The notes under the pieces: generated by a model
The model's database searches: none
The model's input: only the letters and a program-made list of their open reading frames with translations
What the model was told of the DNA's origin: nothing
NCBI GenBank assembly: GCA_010405405.1
Contig: MU004241.1
Span: 248,001-312,000, forward strand
Length of the DNA: 64,000 nt
From: Microthyrium microscopicum
Taxonomy: Eukaryota > Ascomycota > Dothideomycetes > Microthyriales > Microthyriaceae
Reading direction: 5' to 3'
Part shown: positions 1 through 12,024 of the stretch, one piece after another
How the letters are laid out: every line of letters starts with the position of its first letter
Numbering within the stretch: position 1 is the stretch's first letter
Position numbers and translations under genes: made by a program

Positions 1-512
1 GGTGAATATGTGCGTCTTGTGGTAGGACGCGTTACGGAGCATCCGGAGGAGCAGGATTTGACTTCTTGGGATAGAGGTGTTTGTCTGGTACAGTGTATGA
101 ACGATTCGGCTGGGCACTGGTGACCGGGGGAAGAGTTCTATTCACCTGATAATTCGGATCACTCGTATGCGACGAGGTATGGAGAGTATTCGGTCACTGA
201 ACGGCTGGGGGGGCAACTGAGTTGGTATCGTTGATGATATAATAGTCATGGTGACTGCCTGCTTGACTGAAGGACTTTTATATCGAAATTGCAGCGAGAC
301 CGCAACGTTACTTAATTGGGTTTATGTATGTATCGAATTAATGAAGTCACCATCCTACAAGGAATCTTCAGGTTTTGGACTTGGAGCGAATTAGTTTTTG
401 ACTACTACCTCGCTCCTTAACACCCACTATTCTTTGCACCATCATACTTTTACAGCACGAGACGAGTGGCCGGACACAGGCATCCTGTTGGGAGTCCTCA
501 GAACTTAGTCCG
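1..512. other. left edge, no gene supported
   Basis: No reading frame with coding character is visible in this edge segment. It may hold the promoter or 5' UTR of the gene starting at 513, or additional upstream exons of it. No TATA box, repeat or RNA gene was recognised. Confidence 0.4.
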
Positions 513-1189
513 ATGCCCCAACGTGACTGGCTCAAAGGAGCAAAGCCTCGACAATATCCGTGTATGTTTTCAAGACTTTTGAAGCATCGCATCTGATGAA
601 TTTTGCTAAGCATAACGTAGTCCGCAAGCGTCAAGTCGCAATTGACGATGAAATGGATGATGACAGTGACGGCGAGCTCATTGAAGACATGTCGGAGCTA
701 CCAGAAAAACCCATGACAGATCCAGCGACAGCACCTTGGGGACTTCCCATCAGCAATACGGATTTCCAAAAACTCAAAGTTGGCTACCAGCCGAAATCTT
801 CGGACGACAAATGGGGTATATATGCTTCAAATCTGGATGATGGGCAAACAACCAAAATTACGATAGGTCGAGGTTGGAGAGGCATCAGACACTATATATT
901 CTACCTCAAATCTAGAGAAAGTGAGAGTGGGATGGTGATTGAAAGCCTCGAATGGGATCAGAACAAAGGCGTTGTCTTCATTTCGGAGGAACGAGGCAAA
1001 GCAGAAGCGGTGGTTCTTTGTCGAGAGCTTTTGAAGTGCGAGTTTAAAGGGCTCCCACATCATGACTGGACGATTACACATGAGTATCCTGAAATTACAG
1101 TCGTGAATGGACAGGTTGTTCCAGATTATCAAGCACAGAAGAAGGCTCATTTCTCTAAGCTGGAGAACAACTCGTCGAGCGCCATGTGA
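513..1189 (+). CDS. hypothetical protein, two exons
   Basis: Function not recognised. The model is exon 1 at 513-561 and exon 2 at 621-1189, about 205 aa. The 59-nt intron starts GTATGT, has a TGCTAAG branch-like site and ends CGTAG; removing it joins MPQRDWLKGAKPRQYP to FRKRQVAIDDEMDDD in frame. The naive frame that starts inside this intron is therefore rejected. The product is hydrophilic, with an acidic stretch at about residues 22-42 followed by a mixed region that includes the segment ATAPWGLPIS. No signal peptide or membrane helix is seen. It converges on the kinase gene on the other strand, with 188 bp between the stop codons. Further 5' exons cannot be excluded. Confidence 0.6.
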
Positions 1190-1377
1190 GGAGGATAAAT
1201 TGAAAGGATTGAACCGAGTCGCAATGAAATATACACAAGGATGGAACTTAAAAAAAATTTCATAAGAATACTTGCTATTGATATTTCGATTTGAAATCAA
1301 CACCTTGCTTATTCGAGCCATACACCTGAAAAAGTGATTGTTGATGGCCACTCTTTGACAGAGTCGTGAAGTACAAC

Positions 1378-2379
1378 TTAACGGCCTCCATTATAGTAGC
1401 GAGCCTCTTCGTCGATCTTAGCACACATGTCTGGCTTGGCTCGCCTGATCTGTTCAGCCAATCCAGCCGCTGATATACGAGATCGATGGTCTTCTAGCAG
1501 ACTCAAATCCAACATATTCTTGAGCTGTGTGGAGTAAGTCCGCATCCAGGACTTTTTGGCACAAGACCTTGCAGTGTTCTTTTCACGACTCTGAGGAGGT
1601 GCAGTGATGTCTATGATACGATTAGGCATTGACGAGGACCAATGCACAAAATCTTCGTTTCGTTCTTTTTGCCGATAGATCCACACTGGTGTGTCGCCAG
1701 AGGTCATTTCGTGTATAATGCTACCGATGCCGTACACGTCTTGAAAAGTGCCTCTGAGACCGTATCTACGTTCCGGCCCACAATAGGGGAACGAGCCAAC
1801 GCAGCAATTATGATCGTAAGTACCAGAGCCGTCATCGAGCTCGGCGACACCGAAATCACCCAGCTTGAGACGCAAGCCATGGTAACGAGGCTCTGGATAT
1901 TGTTCAACAAAGATGTTGGCAGATTTGATGTCGTGGTGGATGATTTTGACCCAGTAGGATCCATATCGAGAAGTGCCATAACCTTCGTGTAAGAAGCCAA
2001 TGACACTGGCGAGCTGGTAGTAAGCAGCCCAGATGGTCTCCTCAGAGATAGGAATCTTTTCTCGCCATCGATAATTACAATAGTCTTCCACGTCACCTCC
2101 ATCGTAGTACTTCATAATGAGCGCGTTGAATTCGTATGATGGCGCGTTTTCGTAAAGCGTAGTATTGGCAATGTGAATATGGTTGGTGCCGAGGGATTTT
2201 ATAAACTTCATGATTGTGAAATCTTGCTCTCCTCTTCTTGAATCCTTGGGAACAATCTTGGAAATGAAGATATGGCCGTCTGTAGTGCGCCATTTGGTCA
2301 ACGGAATAGTGTTCATGCCATCCTCCGAAATGACCTCCAGGAGCCGGGAGTCGGGCAAAATGGGGATTCTGTGTGCCAT
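1378..2379 (-). CDS. atypical serine/threonine protein kinase
   Basis: Single-exon kinase-fold protein of 333 aa, starting at the ATG at 2379 (MAHRIPIL); the longer frame to 2418 begins with GTG and was not used. Visible kinase landmarks are a candidate ATP lysine at about K41 (FISKIV), a catalytic loop with HHDIKSAN at about 148-155 in place of HRDxKxxN, the DFG motif at about 175-177, and GPE in place of APE at about 201-203. The glycine-rich loop is not recognisable. The catalytic Asp, Lys and Asn and the DFG Asp are present, so activity is possible, but substrates cannot be inferred. Fungal genomes carry many such stand-alone kinase-like proteins. The neighbour upstream on the same strand is VPS51. 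Confidence 0.75.
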   Translation of the reverse strand: MAHRIPILPDSRLLEVISEDGMNTIPLTKWRTTDGHIFISKIVPKDSRRGEQDFTIMKFIKSLGTNHIHIANTTLYENAPSYEFNALIMKYYDGGDVEDYCNYRWREKIPISEETIWAAYYQLASVIGFLHEGYGTSRYGSYWVKIIHHDIKSANIFVEQYPEPRYHGLRLKLGDFGVAELDDGSGTYDHNCCVGSFPYCGPERRYGLRGTFQDVYGIGSIIHEMTSGDTPVWIYRQKERNEDFVHWSSSMPNRIIDITAPPQSREKNTARSCAKKSWMRTYSTQLKNMLDLSLLEDHRSRISAAGLAEQIRRAKPDMCAKIDEEARYYNGGR

Positions 2380-2716
2380 TTGAGGATGTTTTGTTTGGGG
2401 ATTTTTTGATACAATCACTCAATGACCTGAAGTGTATATGTAGATGTAAGTTTACGGCATAATGCCATTGTCGCTTAACCGGGATTCCCTTTTTCATTGT
2501 TGAGCACAAGGCCATTATTGGGATTCAACTTAGTATAAGGCCTTTGTTGCAAAGAGTGTCAAAGAAATCGACACGCAGCTTTTGCATCGTGTCAGCATGC
2601 TCCCGAGAGATGGAAGGTGACAGTCGTGGTGGTGCTGTTACGGCAATATAGACAGCGAATGCCTCATTATCATGTGATCATGACGATTGAACGTTTTTGG
2701 TGCAGATTTATGGGTT

Positions 2717-3574
2717 TCAGTCGGAATCAATGGAGTCAATAATTTTCTGGCATCGCTCTCGGAGTTCAGCAATCCCAGCGACAGCTTGACATCGATCCAA
2801 GATCTTTTGAACAGTAGCCCACTCCTCGATGGCCTCGTCGTTATGGCCCTCGTCAATCAAGCTCGTCAGTGTGGTTGGGCAATCAACAGCTCTCTGAATC
2901 AACAGCCTCTGTCGTTGTTGTTTCTTCTGACCAGTTGTCAAGCCCTCGACAGCACCCTTATCCAGTTCACTTGACAAACTAGCAGCCGTCTCCGCAATAT
3001 GCGCAATCGCCGGTGCCAAGGTTGACGTAGCTGGTGCTAATGGATCCATATTTGACCGCATCTATCCCAGAATCAGCACATCTCAACCCCTATAAACCAC
3101 CTCAGAGCTTCATACCTTCTTGATCGTATCCGTCGCACTAATCAGCTTCGAATAATTATCATACACCAACGCTTTGCGCTCTCCATCCAACGTCCTCACC
3201 TCGCCCACCAACTCATTCTCCAAACTCAGCAACCCCTCCAACCGCTCCGTTTCCAACACCTGTCTGACATACGCGCCAGCATCAAAGCCCTCACGGTCCA
3301 ACGCATCCAACCTTGAACCGCCACCAATACTACCTCCAACTCGGCTGGCAGTCGTGTCAACGCTTCCACGACTACCGTCTGCAGCGCCGCTTTTGAGTCC
3401 GTAGTAGTCACGCAGGGCGACACGTGCGCGGCGTGGAGGGCCAGAGACGCTGGCGCGTGAAAGGGAGGGCGGCGCAGAAGGGTTGGAGGCGTGGTCTAGA
3501 GAGGTACGCGAGGACGGTGGACTGCGCATAAGGGAGAGTGACGGCCTGGGTGAAGCAGACGGTACTGTAGCCAT
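2717..3574 (-). CDS. VPS51: Vps51-family GARP tethering complex subunit
   Basis: Two exons (3574-3116 and 3061-2717) separated by a 54-nt intron with GTATGA donor and ATAG acceptor, giving 267 aa. The joined product carries the Vps51/Vps67 signature: RVALRDYYGL, then DAGAYVRQVL, then YDNYSKLISATDTIKKMRSN, which reads across the splice junction. The family member is a subunit of the GARP (and EARP) complex, which tethers endosome-derived vesicles at the trans-Golgi. The N-terminal 60 residues are Ser/Pro-rich and probably disordered. The start at 3574 (MATVPSASPR) is preferred over 37 additional upstream codons of low-complexity, UTR-like sequence. The length is typical for the short fungal form. 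Confidence 0.88.
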
Positions 3575-3976
3575 GATGGCGGGTGTGATTGTTTGTGTTG
3601 AAATGCGGTGTGGTTGGAATGTTGTATGGACTGAAGTTGGAAGTCTGGTCGATTGGTGGTCAACTATTTTGTAGTGAACCATGCATGCAAAAGATGGCTA
3701 ATTAGGGTAAACGTACCTGGAAGCTGGGATACTTTTCGAGATTAATTAATGGGGATTGTTGCACATGCTCTTTGCTTGATGCGCGATGCTCGTTTGTTGT
3801 CGCTTGTCGCTTGTAGCAACCGCGTTTAACGCTTGGCATTACTGTATTTCAACTTCTCTCCATCTTCAACTCCAAACTTTCTCTCTCAGGACTAAAACTG
3901 CTCTATGCATGCACAAAACATGTTCACCACTTAAAGTCCCAGTTCTCGCCTCTAGGTTCATACATCGCCGCAACTT
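3575..3976. other. intergenic, VPS51 promoter side
   Basis: About 400 bp between the VPS51 start codon and the stop codon of the GTPase gene, both on the minus strand. It should hold the VPS51 promoter and the GTPase 3' UTR. No clear TATA box or RNA gene was seen. Confidence 0.4.
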
Positions 3977-6686
3977 CTAAACTTCGACAACGCGTCCGAC
4001 AAACCCAGACAAGCCGGCCAACCCCGCGCCGCCCCCTGGCGTGACCAGGACTTGGGAGCCGACTTGCACAAACTCTCGTGATGCAATGAACTGAAACGTA
4101 ACTAGCAACTTTTCATCCCGCTCACGCAGCATCCGTGCCGCTTGGTTTCCTAAATCGTCCTCAAAACCAAATGCAAGCTCCTCTTCGTCGCTCAACAATG
4201 CTCCATCATCGTCATTGGGAGCCTCAGCCTCGGGTTCCTGCACCATCGCACCCGCGATAATCTTCGCGCTAGCCCTGACGCTGTTGAAATACACGACCAC
4301 ACCGGACCCGATTGACAACGGATCCACATCCCGCCTTGAAAACTCTGCCGCAAACGTGCGCCGCGCTTGCAGATGCGGGCCCGTTGCGAGTATCATGCCT
4401 TTTCGAATGCCCCTCCATGCGCGGCTGCCGACTGGGGTGCAAGGAACCACAGCGATGGTACCTACCTGGTCAGAAATAAGCGCTCTCGCTGGTAGACGCA
4501 GGTGACGAACGCTGTAGACCCTGACTAGGCACCATTCTTCGGACGCCGGCGTTACTGCATGCATATTTGCCAGGTCTGGGGAGGCACCGGACGACCTCCT
4601 AAAGGCAGACAATCGTGCTTCGCTGCTGTCATTTTGTTGACGTCGGGCTGATGATGTGGTTGATGGCGCATTGACGAGGTATGGACCAACGAGAAGCTCA
4701 TCGCCAATTTTTATTGTGCCTTGTCGAACTGCGCCGCTTAGAATTATTGTGTCTGTGTCTGACCCGACTTGAGGCTTGCCGGTGAATGTATCCTCAATAT
4801 CGAATAAGGCAGAGTTATTGATTGAACTGTATTTGGGCTGTGGTATAGGCAGTGCATTCAGCAGTGCGTGAAGAGTTTTGATACCAGTGCCTTTGACCGC
4901 ACTAGTCAATACAATCGGGACAATCCAGCGATGATTCTCCTGAAGGCCCTGAATCTGGCTCTTCATGTCAGCCATATCCCTCGCATTGACAAGGCACATA
5001 TCGCCTTCCGAGGCTACTCTATAGTCCGGCAAGATCAACGGCTGTCTGCCTGCCCTTTTGAGCGCGGTGAGAATCTTGTTAAGATAACTTCGCAACCCAA
5101 CTCTGGACGCAAGATCAATTTTTGTGATAACGATAACAAGGGGAAGATCAAGCTTCAAGCACAGTTCAAGATGCTCTTGTGATAGATCAACATCCTGTCC
5201 GCTCCCGGTCAAGGGTAGCCCCAGAGTCTCATGCGAGGGCGGCGTACTTCCTAAGCGCCCAGCCGTATCTTCGGAATTGTCTGCAGGTATGCACAAAACC
5301 GTCCAATGCGGGGCCCAACCAATTAGACCTCTTACAGTGGTTCGCCGAAATCGAGGATGACCAGCCGAGTCTGAGAAGAAGACTAATCGGCCACTCGCGC
5401 CAGCGCACAGGGTGTGAATGTCTACCCAGGAGGAGACGTTGGCGGAGGCAAAGTTCACGGCTTGTGTGTCTCCACCACTGGTTTCATGGTAGCCAAGGAG
5501 CTCGTGAGTGACGGAGCTGGTCATGCCAGATTTGATCTCGTGTTGGTGTTTTAGAAGACTGAGTCTGCTCTTGCCGCGGCCATCTAAATCGTTAGTGTAA
5601 GATTACGAAACGGCGTTATCAAAGCCAACACGCGCTGAAAAGATCATTTGGTCGTTTCAAAACGAAATACCGTCGCGTCTTATAGTGACCATAGAGTGCT
5701 ATGGGAACCACAAGATGCGATAGCGTTGACGTAAGCTGATTTTAAATGGGCAAATGCTTACTGTCCAATGTTGCCGTCGTCAATGTACCTAATAATGAGG
5801 ATTTTCCCGACATGGTGGTACCAGTAAGTGTGACGCGAAGCTGATCTGTTACTGATATTGGCTGCGGTTCGATTGAACTCTCAGAGTGAGATCTGACTCT
5901 CGCCTTTGCATTGAAGTTTGGCCGGACGTAGGCCTCTGCAACCCAGAGTTTGCTTTTGCGCAGTTTGGGTGCTTGGTTTCCAGATGTTGGCTCTAGCCAT
6001 TGACACTCCCCAACTGCGACTTTGCGGAGGACTGAAGCTATACACCCAAGGCTTGCAGCCATCGTCTGAAGAGTTTCAATACTCTCGTCCAACTCGTCAT
6101 CGGCGAGACCAACAAAAGTGCCATCATCTGCTACACCGATTTCGTAAAGTGCACCCTTGCTGTCCTCCAAGCCGGGAAATATGGTTTGAGGGCTTTTGTC
6201 GCTTCCTTTTGCTAGTTGCTCCAAAACACCTTGGGTGGGCTTGTAAGACGAGTGGTGATAAGACGATGTCTGTTGTAGTCTCCACAAGAGTTGAGTAGTG
6301 AGTTGATCAAGTCGAAGCTGACGAGATGTCACTGCATATGCCTGCGCTTGTGGTGATCCTAAACTTGAGCTGCTAGAAGACTGTGGCCGAAGAGATGGAG
6401 ACCGATAAGAGCCATGGGATTGTCCATTGTTAGTGCTAGAATATACAAACGATCGTCTCTGTCTAAGAAGAAGATGCAGTTTGTATTCAGTTGGTCCCTC
6501 CTGCGGCTCGGCAACTAGACTCGTGACGATGATGTTTTCGTCATCATGGGTAGATATGTCCAAGCCGGATATTCCCAAGCTGGGAGATGACGAAGGTCCA
6601 CCTAACCTTGGGGTAGAAGTTCTGGGTGTTGCCCATGGCGATGACACTGATGGCGGCGAAGGATCAAAAGTAAAAATACTAGCCAT
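3977..6686 (-). CDS. GTPBP1-like translational GTPase
   Basis: Two exons (6686-5762 and 5583-3977) with a 178-nt intron (GTAAGC donor, TTTAG acceptor), 843 aa. Splicing yields the continuous GTPBP1/2-type segment DNGRGKSRLSLLKHQHEI followed by KSGMTSSVTHELLGY. GTPase motifs: G1 GTTMSGKS at about 289-296, the switch I threonine in the GMTSS segment at about 328-332, G3 DSAGH at about 380-384, and G4 TKID at about 462-465. EF-Tu-like beta-barrel domains follow. The first 280 residues are Ser-rich, then family-specific. GTPBP1 relatives bind GTP and act on ribosomes or mRNA decay; the exact role of the fungal form is unknown. The last 100 residues contain an acidic stretch before a C-terminal beta-domain. 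Confidence 0.87.
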
Positions 6687-9600
6687 TTTGATTCCGTAAG
6701 CGACAGAGACACGTATTGGGATGCACTTTAGAGCATTCGAGGAAGGTGTGGTATTGACATGATCCTGAAATTGGTTTGTGTAGGGGCATGAAGGAAATTG
6801 ACTTTGTATGTGCTGATTGCATCAAACGAAATGATGCAAATTGTTGGATTCAGCCGATTGAGGGAACGTCAATTGTGCAGTGATTGTTGAGTTGGTGACT
6901 CACTGCAAAACTTCGATCGGTGTCCTCATTGGGTTTGACTGCGAATCCTCCAGAACATGAAGCTTCCAGAAAACACGGTGTATCCTTAGTTTCCACGATG
7001 CAGGCGGTGTTGTCGCTGAGCCACGATAGTAGGTATCTTGGTATCCATGCAACGATCATCTATGGTGTTCAATGTCGGTGAAATTTGTTGAGTCATCATG
7101 GGCATGGAGCCAATCAGAGAATTTTCATTTCTCAGGAACGACTGCTAGCCAATAGCGGGGCAGTATTTTAGCATGGAGCTGCAATTATTACAGGCATAAT
7201 GGGCAGCTCAAGGATAAACGGTACCGCCCCCACAAGCAGCGAGTACTTCGAAATATAGTTCCTGTGATCGAGTCAAATACCTCGCTGATTTGAAACCAGG
7301 GACTAGAAAGCATTGGAGCCAGAGAGTCGTAATAGGTTTATGGCGTGACCTCAATTCTACACATGTAGATGACCCGAAGTGTCGAAAGGTAATGAGGCTG
7401 AGGGCATAGTAGGATCAAACCGTTGCGCTCTTCACCGAATGTTCTTTCATGTCGCCAGGGAAGATATCTGGATCGGCCCGAATGAGCAAAGGGGTAAAAA
7501 GCCCGAATTTTGGAGATGTAGCCAATGAGCAAATTCGATTGCGCAGTCAGGATCTAGATCTTCCTTTCAGCCACAAGTAGGGGTTATCCTTGGGTATAAG
7601 TGCAAGGCATACTTTGTACAATCGTTTCGAGAGGTACCACGTTGTTTCAAAGGGTAGTATCTCCCACTATCAACTAAAGTTGGCGCAGTTATAGCATACG
7701 AACCGGGTAATCAGACAAGCTAGGTAGTTAACAAGGTCCAACGTGGGCAGGTTTGTCCGAAAAAACGCAAGATGTAAACAAGTGCTATCAAAATGTCAAC
7801 ATAAAGTAACTTGTAATGAGACTGTTAGGACATGATCCCAAACTAGGAAATGCTGCGAAGTAATCCGGACGGCGAAAGCAAAGGGCAGAGAGGGAGAGAA
7901 GCGCGGCTCTTTCGGCAGTTCAAACCCGTCTTCCGCAGCCTTGGGGTGATCAGAAGAGCGCAAGAGGGGTGTCGGACAATCAAAATGTTGACAACGACAG
8001 CTTGGATAGCCCTTGAAACAAATCATTGGTCTGTTTAGAGAACAAGTCATGGCGAGAATGGCAGCCCCAAAGCTCCGATTGAGCTAGATCATTTTAAGCT
8101 TAGGGTACCGTGGGTTTGGGTCAACCTTTGAAACTGCAAGGATAGGGGTAGCTGTAGCCAACAGGGGTTAGACGCACGCGGGTAATCATCTTCGCAGACT
8201 ATCCGACTCTTGGCATTTGCTGTCGCACAACCTCTCAACTTTGTCACTTTGAGCGGCGCCCATTCATCATACGACGTTAAATCTACGTGCCGCCAGCATT
8301 AATCACTGATCATTACTTGACTACGTACCCTCTCTCTGTTCGGCCCTGCCAGAGTACATACTCTGTATCTTGCTGAGCCTCGGCTCTCGCTCAACCATGC
8401 TCATACTACCTCTAGCTCCAAGGACAAGCTCATAACGATGTACGAGCATGCCCGACACTAACACTATCCCGTCCGTGGCTTTCCAGTAGTTCTCCACAGC
8501 GGGACATTTGACACCATTGGGCCTTGGCATATCTACCGTATCCAGTCAATTAGCAACATTTACTTCTAAGCGCCGTGGACGTTGGAGGGCTTTCTAACTA
8601 CCGAATTTTATGCAAATTAACCTATTTCGGGAAGAAACGAGGCCTTTCCCAGCAATAATTGAAAAAGAAATATGCGCATCAAGCTCAACAGCTTAACAGT
8701 TCCAAGCCGCCTCCACATGCAGAGGCGCGATGCGTGGCTGTCTGGTAACCGAATTCTAACTGCATCTGTACATGGCAAGTTTGAAGTGACAGCCAACCTC
8801 GCTTCATTCGCGAATAGTTGCGTTACAACGGAGTATGCCCGACCTTCCGAGGACCGAGAGGGAGTTTATTCTACAGTACTACAAGAGTCAAGAATGAACC
8901 GGGGTTATCTTGATCAATCAGGCACTGATGAGTTCCGAACGTTGTTGCGGATCAACTGAGAGACAGGACTACAGCCCACCAATAGGCAGAGTTAGCGAGA
9001 ATGATTTCAACAACTTGATTATATCGGAAAATGATTATTGCATATTTCGGCAAATGAATCAGCCACTTGCATTACCCTCTTCTCCCAAGATTTGTTGTGC
9101 ATTCTTCATGTCAAATAATACTCCACCAAATCATATAAACTGAGCAATGATAGTCGGTGATGACCGATGGCCTGTTATCTGCAGCCGCAACAGATGACAA
9201 GTAGGGGATGCATGGCTTGCCTCTTGATGCCGCAGATTTGTTGTAATTGACATTTTATCTGCCAATAATATCGACGATAAAACGCCATCCAACAGCTTCT
9301 CCTCTTCTACCACTGGCCACCGTGGGAACCGTTCACAGCCTTATTGAAACCTGCTACCTGCCCAGATTGCGCTGTGCATGCAGCATTTACGCTTCTCTTT
9401 AAAGCTGATCCCCGCCGCGGGTCCGCGCAACCTCTTGGGCAACGCGTAGGAAGTACGATAGTGGACCATTCTTAGTACGATAGTCTTATACCAATCTATC
9501 TCTAGGGATCCCCAACTTGTAAGGTGAGAAAACTTGGGAGCTTTGCCCGAACGATTGTGCAGACTTGATTTGCTGCAACTTTGAAAAGGCAACTTTGCAG

Positions 9601-10665
9601 GTTGGCTTGAAGTATTTGAGTTTGCGTCGTTATTAGGCGCTGGCTAGTATGGCTGCAGCTGCCACTACTGCAATCAATGGAGAGTACCGCAAGAAGCCCG
9701 CAGAGGTGCCACCAGTAAACCACGTTTAGGACCATTTAGTGGCGCTTGAGTTTAGACCACAAATACTTCCCAGACGAGCTGAATTTACTCATTTCAATCT
9801 GCAGACTTGTTTCCCAAAACAAGTATAGTGGGTGCGGCGCGGTAAGACGGAAGTTGCCCGAACGCTATTATCCTTCCAATTTCGAGGAGAATCATTCCAA
9901 ATTGTTTCTCTCGGCGGAACAAAGACTAGCAAGAGAGATTGTTGCATGTTTTTCTTCAAGATTTAGAGCAACTTATGATTGCCCTTGGCGGATAATCGTC
10001 TGCAGTTCACAACGCAACCTGACCCTGGACAAATTGTTGACCGGAAACCCTGGAAAGTGACCTGATCGGCCTGGGTCACTCTAGGGTCGACGCTGGTCCC
10101 CAAGGGGACTTTGAAGCACCAATGCATGAATGCGATGCTGTCAAGTCACATAAACTGCGCCCCTTTCCGTCGAAACTATGCGCAGGGACAGTAGCTGATA
10201 TAGCGGAGTAGTCATAGTGAACGTTTGAAGATACTCAAGAAAACACACTAATGGGGCGATCATGATGAAGATTATCATTGACAAGACAAGCAATCTATAT
10301 TGCGATTTTTGTTCAAAATGTAAACAAGATATTGCTTATACTAGTAGACAAGGCCACCCGCAAAAAAGCCAAATCGCGCTTATCACTTGAAAGTGATTTG
10401 CGGACCATGCGAATAAAATGTGAACGCCCTGGTTTTTATCCATAAACCTTAATCCCCGTACGTCCCTCGGTATATTATCCTTGGACAAATCCGCTCACTG
10501 GACTGGCCCAAATAATATAATGCCTTGTATCAAATAACCAATACAAAAAAATCGCTATGCAATTGATTTCTCCCTATAGGTATTTCCCGCTTGCCACATT
10601 GGTCTCATTATCATATACAGCGCACTGATGTTTTCTCTTTTTTCTGAATTGGTGGTGCTGAGTGT
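6687..10665. other. 4-kb gene-free stretch
   Basis: The longest non-coding interval in the window. Every open frame inside it is short, lacks recognisable protein character and has no convincing splice partner. No rRNA, tRNA, transposase or reverse-transcriptase remnant was recognised, and base composition resembles the surroundings by eye. A short direct repeat (AGTACGATAGT) occurs twice near 9450-9485. It lies upstream of the GTPase gene and downstream of the zinc-finger gene, both on the minus strand. Unannotated long non-coding RNA or strongly decayed repeats are possible. Confidence 0.45.
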
Positions 10666-12024
10666 TCACCTGTCAGGCTGAGAAGGACTCCGACTGGATG
10701 GTGTGTTGAAGCCGCTTTTCTTCCCGCACTTTTTGTTGTCTACGTGTTGGCGCATGGCAGTCTTGCGAGTAAATGGTGCGCCACAGTGTGGACAAGTTGC
10801 CTTGGTTGCGTTTCCGGACTTTTCGCGTACATGGCGTAGATAATTGCTGTGTGTGGAGAATACGCGGCCGTTGCATCCGTGGTCCCAGCAGCGGGTTTCT
10901 TTGGGAGGATCATTAAGTTTTGGCCGTTCGCCTTGGGTCATGGATGGATCGACAGTACTTCGTGGGTCATGCGATTGCATGTAGCTTGGTTGGGTTGGGA
11001 TGTATGAGGAGCCGGATTGGGAGTAAGAAGGATAACCGTATGAGCTTGGCCGGGTTTCAGCATGGCTGTAGTTCATTCCGTAAGAGTAATTGTAGCTTGG
11101 TGCTGGACCCATTGACGTTGGCGCCGCGTATGTATAGCTGGTTGGGTAGGAATAATCGTGGACTTGCTCTGTTTCCACTGAGGCGGAACGACTGGGAAGC
11201 GCTGAGCTGGTTCCTGCTAGAGCTGGGCTTGGTGCATAAGATCCGGCGTAGGTGGAGTGTTGTTCTAACGATTCACTGGTCATCATGGGCTTTTCTTCTG
11301 ATATAGGAGCTATGTAGCCTGGTACGGAGTTAGCTAATGGAATGGTATGATAGTAAAGATCGCACGTACTGTGAGGATAGTGTGATGTGTATGAAGAAGT
11401 ATTGTACGACAATGGAACAGCGAATTCCATAGAAGGACTAAAAAACGTTAGTCGCGGATCATACAATATGATAAAGAATACATACTCAAAGCTCAATAAC
11501 GAAGGTTCTTCCAAAAGGGATGTGACTGCTGTGTCTAAAGGTACTGATTCGGTGCAAGGAAAGATGTCAAAGGCTGCAGTGCTGGGAGTCGATGAGGCGC
11601 TGGATATTAAAGATGGTACCGCATCTAACGAATAGGCCGCAGAAGTGGTCGTTGGGCTTGTTGAAGGAAATTGGAGGATGGCCTCGTCCCAAATTGCTTG
11701 CCGATTAAGATCAGTTAATGATAGCGAAGTTGATCGTCGTCGAGATATGCGTCCTGAAAGTACTCGGCGAGGCTGAGGAGATCTGAAGAAGAGTGGGCCT
11801 GGGGTAATAGATCGTGCAAGAGGAAGAATATTCCCTTGCTGATCGGTAGTGGTGTTAGCCATGTGGGATGGTGGCAGGATTAAGTAGAGCGAGGATGGTA
11901 GTGTGGTGTAATAGTTTAGGTTTGTTGGTAGTAGTGTGATAGTGTGTGATAGTGAAGTAATGAACTGTCGACTTACTGGTGCTGGGGATTTAGATATGTG
12001 GGATCTGGCGTTCCTTCGGGACAT
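10666..12024 (-). CDS. C2H2-type zinc-finger protein, probable transcription factor
   Basis: An unbroken 452-codon frame from the ATG at 12024, but three segments look like introns that happen to be stop-free multiples of three: 11976-11839 (138 nt, GTAAGT, GCTAACA branch, CAG), 11485-11438 (48 nt, GTATGT, GACTAAC, TTTTTTAG) and 11369-11310 (60 nt, GTACGT, AGCTAAC, CATAG). Removing all three gives 370 aa. The C-terminus has two zinc fingers: CWDHGC...F...H, which lacks the usual final histidine, then [20 protein letters not shown] ending in Cys (a C2HC form). The middle is rich in Ser, Tyr and Pro, as in fungal activation regions. It is presumably nuclear and DNA-binding; targets are unknown. 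Confidence 0.78.
   Translation of the reverse strand: MSRRNARSHISKSPAPVSRQFITSLSHTITLLPTNLNYYTTLPSSLYLILPPSHMANTTTDQQGNILPLARSITPGPLFFRSPQPRRVLSGRISRRRSTSLSLTDLNRQAIWDEAILQFPSTSPTTTSAAYSLDAVPSLISSASSTPSTAAFDIFPCTESVPLDTAVTSLLEEPSLLSFEYVFFIILYDPRLTFFSPSMEFAVPLSYNTSSYTSHYPHSTCDLYYHTIPLANSVPGYIAPISEEKPMMTSESLEQHSTYAGSYAPSPALAGTSSALPSRSASVETEQVHDYSYPTSYTYAAPTSMGPAPSYNYSYGMNYSHAETRPSSYGYPSYSQSGSSYIPTQPSYMQSHDPRSTVDPSMTQGERPKLNDPPKETRCWDHGCNGRVFSTHSNYLRHVREKSGNATKATCPHCGAPFTRKTAMRQHVDNKKCGKKSGFNTPSSRSPSQPDR

Noticed and set aside
560-620. N-terminus MYVFKTFEASHLMNFAKHN of the first gene
   Set aside because: The segment is an intron (GTATGT to CGTAG); removing it joins an upstream exon in frame.
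2380-2418. N-terminal extension of the kinase
   Set aside because: That frame begins with GTG; the first ATG at 2379 is the natural start.
3575-3682. N-terminal extension of Vps51 (MVHYKIVDHQ)
   Set aside because: The extra codons look like 5' leader sequence, and the downstream ATG at 3574 starts the family-like Ser/Pro-rich N-terminus.
8098-8112. TTAGGG-like word suggesting telomere repeat
   Set aside because: A single copy only, with no array around it.
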